Of a stretch of 64,000 nucleotides of DNA, positions 56,040-64,000 are shown piece after piece; position 1 is the first letter of the stretch; the number at the start of each line of letters is the position of its first letter. The position numbers and the translations under genes are program-made. The notes beneath the pieces are model-generated. The model worked only from the letters and a program-made list of their open reading frames with translations. It searched no databases and was not told the origin of the DNA. This DNA comes from Achatina immaculata (Eukaryota > Mollusca > Gastropoda > Stylommatophora > Achatinidae), in assembly GCA_009760885.1 (NCBI GenBank), contig CM019693.1, positions 46,630,751 through 46,694,750 on the forward strand, written 5' to 3'.

Positions 56040-57178
56040 TAGAAACCATTAATACTGAACTTCATAGACTTTAAAAAGGCTTTTGATACTATACACAGAG
56101 AATCATTATGGAGGATTTTAAGAATATATGGAATACCATCTAAGATTGTCAACACCATTAGTGACCTCTACAATGGATTGTTTGTGTAGTCAATACAGAA
56201 GAAGGAATAAGTGAATGGTTCCAGACTGAAACAGGCATGAAACAAGGATGTATATTAACTCCCTTGCTTTTTGGAATTGCAGTAGACATTACAATGAAAA
56301 AATGTTGCAAAGGTAAAATGGGCATTGATTGGGTTTGTGAGACCCAACTGGAAGATCTTGATTTTGCAGATGACAAAACTCTTATCAGCGACAATATGAA
56401 ATCAATGCAAGTAAAAACAGATACCCTGTCTTCAATGGCTAGTAAAATAGGACTTGAAATTAACAAGGATAAAACAAAAATAACGAAGGTTCTCATTAAC
56501 GACGAAGGACAAATATATGTAAAAGGAACAGCTGTTGAAGAAGTAAACTATTTTGCATATCTTGGCAGATATATATATATATATAGACTACAACGGTGAC
56601 ACCAGAAAGGAAGTTAGAATTCAAATTGCCAAAGATGCACTGACCTTCAAGAATCTTGAGAACACATGGCATTCAAAAGTTATAAGCACAAAAACCAAGT
56701 TATGATTATTCAATTCAAATTTAATATCCACCCTCATTTATGCATGTGAAAGCTGGAAAATAACTAAAGAAATAGACAAGAAATTAGTCTTTTGAAAACA
56801 AATTCCTAAGGAAAATACTCGGCATCAAGTGGAATGAATTCAAGAACAATGCAGAGATAAGATAGATGACTGAACAACAACCAGTCTCATGGGTGATCAG
56901 GAAAAGGAGATGGACATATGTTGGTCATGTGCTGAGAAGAAACAATCAGAGAATCCCAAAACAAGCTATCAAATGGAACACAACAGGCCGAAGAAAAAGA
57001 GGTCGACCACGTGAAACTCTAAAGAGGACACTGTTAAGAGAAGACAATTCAGAGGGCATAACATCCCTTGATGAGACTGAAAAACTCGCCGAAAATAGGA
57101 CATCTTGGCGAGCTACCATGCAGGGTACTCTGGAGAAGCATAATAGACAATGCCAGTCAGCACAGCACTTGATGATGA

Positions 57179-57490
57179 TGATCTATGCATGTATCTGTTT
57201 AATCAGCTTAATGTTCATTTATCTTTAATACAAAACTATAACCAAATAAATTTGTATTCTATGCATGTTAAGACTCATTTGTGAAACTAAAAATGCATTC
57301 TTTACCTTATATACACATCTTACATAATAGACAACTTTGAAAATTTAAAAACTTGCATTTTGTGAGTGAAAATTCAATAAACTGTTGTTTGCATCTGGTC
57401 TTCTGTCATTGTAATAAAGTGTGATAATGAGGCAACACATCATTCATACATGATCCATTGTTTAAGTAGCAAATGATTTTTCATAAATGT
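57179..57490. other. AT-rich spacer, nothing recognised
   Basis: No gene or repeat was recognised between the LINE-C end and the large duplication. Confidence 0.4.
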
Positions 57491-57607
57491 CACATATTTT
57501 TTTAAAGTTAGAATGTAGCTGTATACAAAAATGAAATAAAAATTATGTTTTCAGTCACACAGTTGTGATGTTTTGTGGACTAATGGGTCAACTGACATGT
57601 CTTTCAT

Positions 57608-58261
57608 TTAACTCCTTGACGTACATTGTGTGGATGGGGTCCACATCAGTGTGCCTACCCTCTTGTAGTGCATTGGTATGCTTTTGAATTTATCCTAACT
57701 ATACTAAAAACATCATGCAAAGCTGGTAGTATTACTTCCTTCTGGTATCAAAAACTGTAGACACAAGGCACCCATGAGGTTGAATTCAGAGCCAATTTGT
57801 GTTAAAATTTAATTGTTTTCAATTTTTTTTCTAAGCTTATAACCCACCGGCCACTTATGTTTTCAGTTTATTGTAGATTGTAAATTAATTATAAATAATT
57901 AGTGTATATTTTCCTGTGAGGAAATGGTGTTTGTGTAAAATTTTATTCAGTTTGGATATATTTGACCCAGTACAGTGGATTAACTTGAGGGGTAAGTGAG
58001 AAATTATTTCATCATAATTTTCCATTCTTTCTTCTCAGTTCTTAACTCTTTTTTTCTGTTCTATACTAACAACATACTAACAATTGTATTAGAAAAACAA
58101 TATACAACTTTTCCTGTTTAAACTAATGTATAATATGTCATACTGCAAAACCAAACTATGCCTATGTGATCCTTTTAAATGTGACAACCATCCCATTTCA
58201 CTTTATGAAATTTAGCCTCTTGGTCATTTCATGTAAAAACCCAGGATACGGGATGAGTTAA
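57608..58261. mobile_element. TTAA-flanked element, possibly a piggyBac-type MITE
   Basis: TTAA stands at both ends (57608-57611 and 58258-58261), and both ends read TTAACTC inward with weak further pairing (cttgacgtac against atcccgtatc). There is no ORF. piggyBac elements target and duplicate TTAA. The short imperfect ends make this tentative. The copy at 59284-59945 comes from the duplication. Confidence 0.35.
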
Positions 58262-58285
58262 GAAACTAAAAACAATCTGACAATT

Positions 58286-58600
58286 GAGTCACTGCTGCTG
58301 GGGTACAGTGTCACTGCTGCTGGGGTACAGTGTCACTGCTGCTGGGGTACAGTATCACTGCTGCTGGGGTACAGTGTTGCTGCTGCTGGGGTACAGTGTC
58401 GCTGCTGATGGGGTACAGTGTCACTGCTGCTGGGGTATAGTGTCACTGCTGCTGGGGTACAGTGTCACTGCTGCTGGGGTACAGTGTCACTGCTGCTGGG
58501 GTACAGTATCACTGCTGGTGGGGTACAGTGTCACTGCTGCTGGGGTACAGTGTCACTGCTGATGGGGTACAGTGTCACTGTTGCTGGGGTACAGTGTGTG
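58286..58600. repeat. 22-bp satellite (duplicate at 59970-60284)
   Basis: Fourteen units of gtcactgctgctggggtaca plus gt, with single substitutions (tatc, ttgc, gatg, ggtg). All three forward frames stay open for up to 99 codons because of the repeat; this is not a gene. Confidence 0.93.
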
Positions 58601-58864
58601 CTTGCCAGGGCTCTTTTCCCTTTATGTAATTTGTTGGGTTTTTTTCTTTTCATCTGGCATCTGTCTTCCTTAATTATTCATCAGTTCTCTAAAGCATATT
58701 ACATTTGATTATATTGTTAGCTTTGACTGATACTGGATGGACAGACTGATGGCTGGATGGACTGATGGCACATGGTGGGTAGATAAACAAAATGCCCAGC
58801 ATGGTCAGGTACATGTGTTTTCTTTTATTCATTCAGCTTTCCAAGCCATTTCTGCACATAGGAC

Positions 58865-59165
58865 TTGTCTCCTCTCTCTTCTCTGCTGCAGATAGGACTT
58901 GTCTCCATTCTCTCTTCTTAGTCTTCCCTGCTGCAGATAGGACTTGTCTCCATTCTCTCTTCTTAGTCTTCCCTGCTGCAGATAGGAATTGTCTCCATTC
59001 CTCTCTTCTTAGTCTTCTCTGCTGCACATAGGACTTGTCTCCATTCTCTCTTCTTAGTCTTCTCTGCTGCAGATAGGAATTGTCTCCATTCTCTCTTCTT
59101 AGTCTTCTCTGCTGCAGATGTGTCTCCATTCATCTCTCTTCTTAGTCTTCTCTGCTGCAGACGTG
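58865..59165. repeat. 45-bp CT-rich satellite
   Basis: Seven units of tctctgctgcagataggact, then tgtctccattctctcttctt and agtct. The same family expands at 60548-61550 and 62835-63628. Confidence 0.9.
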
Positions 59166-60547
59166 TCTCATATTTTTTTAAAGTTAGAATGTAGCTGTAT
59201 ACAAAAATGAAATAAAAATTATGTTTTCAGTCACACAGTTGTGATGTTTTGTGGACTAATGGGTCAACTGACATGTCTTTCATTTAACTCTTTGTATGCT
59301 CCTTGACGTACATTGTGTGGATGGGGTCCACATCAGTGTGCCTACCCTCTTGTAGTGCATTGGTATGCTTTTGAATTTATCCTAACTATACTAAAAACAT
59401 CATGCAAAGCTGGTAGTATTACTTCCTTCTGGTATCAAAAACTGTAGACACAAGGCACCCATGAGGTTGAATTCAGAGCCAATTTGTGTTAAAATTTAAT
59501 TGTTTCAATTTTTTTCTAAGCTTATAACCACCGGCCACTTATGTTTTCAGTTTATTGTAGATTGTAAATTAATTATAAATAATTAGTGTATATTTTCCTG
59601 TGAGGAAATGGTGTTTGTGTAAAATTTTATTCAGTTTGGATATATTTGACCCAGTACAGTGGATTAACTTGAGGGGTAAGTGAGAAATTATTTCATCATA
59701 ATTTTCCATTCTTTCTTCTCAGTTCTTAACTCTTTTTTTCTGTTCTATACTAACAACATACTAACAATTGTATTAGAAAAACAATATACAACTTTTCCTG
59801 TTTAAACTAATGTATAATATGTCATACTGCAAAACCAAACTATGCCTATGTGATCCTTTTAAATGTGACAACCATCCCATTTCACTTTATGAAATTTAGC
59901 CTCTTGGTCATTTCATGTAAAAACCCAGGATACGGGATGAGTTAAGAAACTAAAAACAATCTGACAATTGAGTCACTGCTGCTGGGGTACAGTGTCACTG
60001 CTGCTGGGGTACAGTGTCACTGCTGCTGGGGTACAGTATCACTGCTGCTGGGGTACAGTGTTGCTGCTGCTGGGGTACAGTGTCGCTGCTGATGGGGTAC
60101 AGTGTCACTGCTGCTGGGGTACAGTGTCACTGCTGCTGGGGTACAGTGTCACTGCTGCTGGGGTACAGTGTCACTGCTGCTGGGGTACAGTATCACTGCT
60201 GGTGGGGTACAGTGTCACTGCTGCTGGGGTACAGTGTCACTGCTGATGGGGTACAGTGTCACTGTTGCTGGGGTACAGTGTGTGCTTGCCAGGGCTCTTT
60301 TCCCTTTATGTAATTTGTTGGGTTTTTTTCTTTTCATCTGGCATCTGTCTTCCTTAATTATTCATCAGTTCTCTAAAGCATATTACATTTGATTATATTG
60401 TTAGCTTTGACTGATACTGGATGGACAGACTGATGGCTGGATGGACTGATGGCACATGGTGGGTAGATAAACAAAATGCCCAGCATGGTCAGGTACATGT
60501 GTTTTCTTTTATTCATTCAGCTTTCCAAGCCATTTCTGCACATAGGA

Positions 60548-61550
60548 CTTGTCTCCTCTCTCTTCTCTGCTGCAGATAGGACTTGTCTCCATTCTCTCTT
60601 CTTAGTCTTCTCTGCTGCAGATAGGACTTGTCTCCATTCTCTCTTCTTAGTCTTCTCTGCTGCAGATAGGACTTGTCTCCATTCCTCTCTTCTTAGTCTT
60701 CTCTGCTGCACATAGGACTTGTCTCCATTCTCTCTTCTTAGTCTTCTCTGCTGCAGACATGTCTCCATTCCTCTCTCTTCTTAGTCTTCTCCTGCCACAT
60801 GTCTCCATTCCTCTCTCTTCTTAGTCTTCTCTGCTGCAGACATGTCTCCATTCCTCTCTCTTCTTAGTCTTCTCTGTTGCAGATATGACTTGTCTCCATT
60901 CTATCTTCTTAGTCTTCTCTGCTGCAGACGTGTCTCCATTCCTCTCTCTTCTTAGTCTTCTCTGCTGCAGACGTGTCTCCATTCCTCTCTCTTCTTAGTC
61001 TTCTCTGCTGTAGACGTGTCTCCATTCCTCTCTCTTCTTAGTCTTCTCTGCTGCAGACGTGTCTCCATTCCTCTCTCTCTTAGTCTTCTCCTGCCACATG
61101 TCTCCATTCCTCTCTCTTCTTAGTATTCTCCTGCCACATGTCTCCATTCCTCTCTCTTCTTAGTCTTCTCTGCTGCAGACATGTCTCCATTCCTCTCTCT
61201 TCTTAGTCTTCTCCTGCCACATGTCTCCATTCCTCTCTCTTCTTTGTCTTCTCTGCTGCAGACATGTCTCCATTCCTCTCTCTTCTTAGTCTTCTCTGCT
61301 GCAGACGTGTCTTCATTCCTCTCTCTTCTTAGTCTTCTCCTGCCACATGTCTCCATTCCTCTCTCTTCTTAGTCTTTTCCTGCCACATGTCTCCATTCCT
61401 CTCTCTTCTTAGTCTTCTCCTGCCACATGTCTCCATTCCTCTCTCTTCTTAGTCTTTTCCTGCCACATGTCTCCATTCCTCTCTCTTCTTAGTCTTCTCC
61501 TGCCACATGTCTCCATTCCTCTCTCTTCTTAGTCTTTTCCTGCCACATGT
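60548..61550. repeat. 40-45 bp CT-rich satellite, second array
   Basis: About twenty-four units. Early ones carry agataggacttg. Later ones are shorter (about 40 bp), with either gctgcagacatg or cctgccacatg before tctccattcctctctcttct. The last five alternate cttct and ctttt, a two-unit higher-order pattern. Confidence 0.92.
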
Positions 61551-62830
61551 TCACTCTGAGGGCTCATAAGTCTTCTCCCAGGCTGTCATGCCACCGATGC
61601 AGGGTACATGTACTAGTGTAAGACATATACAAAAAATAAATAAGCAGCCAGTATTGGCTTTTAGTGTGCACAGTTGTGCATAACACTACTTAACTAACTT
61701 CAGTCATACCTGTCTGTCTTATATACTATCTCAGCTGCCATTATTCCACCTCTCAGCAATTATCAGTCCAATCCAGGTCCCAGCAATCATCAACTTGATC
61801 AAGCTAGTAGGAGAAATTTAAAGAATATAATTATTTGCCAATTACTTCTCATTATTTGAAATCAAGCTGTGATTAACTTCTGATTAAAGTATCATCTTTG
61901 AACATCTAGCTGTGATTATCTGCTGATTAAACCCTCATCACTTATGAAAATATAAAAAATAAATGTAAAAATACTCTAGTGTGTATATCTTCTTACACTG
62001 TAGTTAGTTTGCTGTGAATAAGATGGTAGTAACTGATGCATGTAGTTACTGCTGGTGTGAATAAGATGATGGTAGCTTTTGCACATAGTTTACATGTGTA
62101 GGCAGAGGTAAGTGATGCAAGGAATGGTATTAGTCACTTAAATAATTATCTCTGCTTCATTTATTCCCAGACATGATGCAGTTTGATGGTGATGATGACC
62201 ACTGAAAGCTTTATTCAAACAACAGAATAATCCTATCAGTGGCTGTTACTACAAATACAAGTGAGAGCACTACCAGCACTGATTGTGAACATGTTTTGTT
62301 TCCAGTTTCTCTTCAAGTCTGTTAGGCAAGTAGTCTGTACAGATAGCAAAACAACTGAAAGACTGTTAGGCAGGTACTCTCTACAGATAACAAAACAACT
62401 GAAAGATTCCTAGATCTCCACAGGAACTGCTCCTCATCTGATTGCTCCACTCTTTTATTCTTGAAGTGTACTTCTCCTTTATTCCAGCTTCATGTGGGAC
62501 ACAAGCTTGACTTGTACTAGGTCCTGTTTGCTGAGAACACTACAATGTCTGGTCATATCGCAATATTTCTGATGACTGTGAGCTGTTTACTTTCTTCCTA
62601 GTAGGTCACTAAGACATCCCAGTTTTCTCATTACAGCTTTAATATTTGATACATCTCAACATTATGTTAAACTGTATGAAGTACATGTACATCAAACAAT
62701 ATCAGCTATAGGTAACACTTGATATATGTGCTTTTGTTCAGTGTGGGTTCTAGTTAATGCAGGCCAAACATTGAAATCACACTTTTAAGTGTGCACCTAA
62801 AATTTCAGAAAGCGCATTCAATTATACAAC
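61551..62830. other. Non-repetitive spacer
   Basis: 1.3 kb without transposon or satellite, apart from two loose copies of gtgaataagatg(at)ggtagt near 62015-62075 and ttaggcaggta/actgaaaga copies near 62320-62405. I found no NUDT6 first exon and no other exon on either strand. Confidence 0.45.
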
Positions 62831-64000
62831 AAACTGCTGCAGACATGTCTCCATTCCTCTCTCTTCTTAGTCTTCTCCTGCACATGTCTCCATTCCTCTC
62901 TTCTTAGTCTTCTCTGCTGCAGACATGTCTCCATTCCTCTCTCTTCTTAGTCTTCTCTGTTGCAGATATGACTTGTCTCCATTCTATCTTCTTAGTCTTC
63001 TCTGCTGCAGACGTGTCTCCATTCCTCTCTCTTCTTAGTCTTCTCTGCTGCAGACGTGTCTCCATTCCTCTCTCTTCTTAGTCTTCTCTGCTGTAGACGT
63101 GTCTCCATTCCTCTCTCTTCTTAGTCTTCTCTGCTGCAGACGTGTCTCCATTCCTCTCTCTTCTTAGTCTTCTCCTGCCACATGTCTCCATTCCTCTCTC
63201 TTCTTAGTATTCTCCTGCCACATGTCTCCATTCCTCTCTCTTCTTAGTCTTCTCCTGCCACATGTCTCCATTCCTCTCTCTTCTTAGTCTTCTCCTGCCA
63301 CATGTCTCCATTCCTCTCTCTTCTTTGTCTTCTCTGCTGCAGACATGTCTCCATTCCTCCTCTTCTTAGTCTTCTCTGCTGCAGACGTGTCTTCATTCCT
63401 CTCTCTTCTTAGTCTTCTCCTGCCACATGTCTCCATTCCTCTCTCTTCTTAGTCTTTTCCTGCCACATGTCTCCATTCCTCTCTCTTCTTAGTCTTCTCC
63501 TGCCACATGTCTCCATTCCTCTCTCTTCTTAGTCTTTTCCTGCCACATGTCTCCATTCCTCTCTCTTCTTAGTCTTCTCCTGCACATGTCTCCATTCCTC
63601 CTCTTCTTAGTCTTTTCCTGCCACATGTTCACTCTGAGGGCTCATAAGTCTTCTCCCAGGCTGTCATGCCACCGATGCAGGGTACATGTACTAGTGTAAG
63701 ACATATACAAAAAATAAATAAGCAGCCAGTATTGGCTTTTAGTGTGCACAGTTGTGCATAACACTACTTAACTAACTTCAGTCATACCTGTCTGTCTTAT
63801 ATACTATCTCAGCTGCCATTATTCCACCTCTCAGCAATTATCAGTCCAATCCAGGTCCCAGCAATCATCAACTTGATCAAGCTAGTAGGAGAAATTTAAA
63901 GAATATAATTATTTGCCAATTACTTCTCATTATTTGAAATCAAGCTGTGATTAACTTCTGATTAAAGTATCATCTTTGAACATCTAGCTGTGATTATCTG
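62831..64000. repeat. Second copy of a 2.08-kb tandem duplication, running off the window
   Basis: The CT-rich satellite (62835-63628) and the following spacer repeat the order of 60830-61922 with an offset of 2,078 bp at the end (tcactctgag at 61551 and 63629). Small indels occur within the satellite. The window ends inside this copy. Confidence 0.9.

Larger units (their letters stand above)
53023..57178 (+). mobile_element. LINE-C copy split by LINE-E, with a LINE-A tail
   Basis: 5' truncated. The linker frame (53029-53265) matches 5960-6180. The RT reads EDQAGFQKGRSC, is interrupted at 54014-56039, then continues with KAFDTIHRE, KQGCILTPLLF (56237-56599) and EDLDFADDKTL. The C-terminal frame 56866-57123 has WTYVGHVLRRN and RKRGRPRETLKR. 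From 57124 on the sequence is the 3' end of LINE-A (gtactctggagaagcataat to TGATGATGATGA), so this copy is chimeric. Several frame breaks are present. Confidence 0.88.
57491..60850. repeat. Tandem duplication of a 1.68-kb block
   Basis: 57491-59166 recurs from 59167 on, with an offset of 1,677 to 1,684 bp. Differences are few: a 12-bp insertion at 59290 and short indels in T runs. Each block holds the TTAA-flanked element, the 22-bp satellite, a spacer and the start of the 45-bp CT-rich satellite. The right limit is blurred by that satellite. Confidence 0.9.

Noticed and set aside
58284..58708. Cysteine-rich frames with repeated H-C-C-W-G-T
   Set aside because: Read from the 22-bp satellite, whose three frames are all open; no signal of coding selection.
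61120..61372. Arginine/glutamate-rich repetitive frames at 58.8-61.4 kb
   Set aside because: Produced by the CT-rich satellite; no non-repetitive coding sequence is attached.

Overview
This is animal nuclear DNA. Its coding signal is split by introns with GT..AG borders, and the rest is non-LTR retrotransposons, Penelope-like elements, Tc1/mariner transposons, minisatellites and microsatellites. The repeat mix suggests an invertebrate, perhaps a mollusc or another spiralian, but the phylum cannot be fixed from this sequence. No prokaryotic features, rRNA or genuine tRNA genes were seen.

The one host gene is on the minus strand. Five short exons (44586-44659, 35160-35251, 28653-28758, 17204-17317, 7968-8170, in transcript order) join in phase into about 196 residues. 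They match the middle of NUDT6-type Nudix hydrolases, from the FGGV-type N-terminal domain through a complete Nudix box. The first and last exons were not found and probably lie outside the window. Almost everything left of 44.6 kb is therefore intron of this gene, and everything to the right is upstream intron or flank.

The introns are filled with nested repeats. I sort the non-LTR elements into five working families. LINE-A is RTE-like with a YADD RT and a (TGA)n tail. LINE-B is EN+RT with FADD and an (AG)n tail. LINE-C is EN+RT with FADD. LINE-D is seen only as 3' ends. LINE-E has RT plus RNase H and a (GAA)n tail. Two Penelope-like families (PLE-A, PLE-B) carry RT plus a GIY-YIG endonuclease and a hammerhead-like motif near the 3' end. 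A Tc1 (DD34E), a mariner fragment (DD34D), a compound tRNA-like inverted-repeat insertion, an unclassified element at 29.2-30.6 kb and a TTAA-flanked element complete the set. No element is fully intact.

Layout: 0-5.2 kb minisatellites and a duplicated 46-bp satellite block carrying LINE-B ends; 5.3-8 kb LINE-C and LINE-D up to the most 3' exon; 8.3-9.3 kb PLE-B; 9.3-17 kb satellites split by LINE-A and PLE-B; the 17.2 kb exon; 17.7-23 kb satellite and LINE-A; 23.4-28.6 kb a satellite containing PLE-A containing LINE-B; the 28.7 kb exon; 29-35 kb the unclassified element and duplicated LINE-A/LINE-C; the 35.2 kb exon; 36.4-43.9 kb PLE-A with two tandem duplications; the 44.6 kb exon; 44.7-50 kb Tc1 and LINE-B; 50-53 kb satellites and mariner; 53-57.2 kb LINE-C split by LINE-E; 57.5-64 kb large tandem duplications of satellites.

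Nearly all insertions sit inside minisatellite arrays or inside other elements. Several are bounded by target-site duplications that can be read directly. At least six tandem duplications of 1-2 kb look nearly identical, so they are either recent or an assembly effect.
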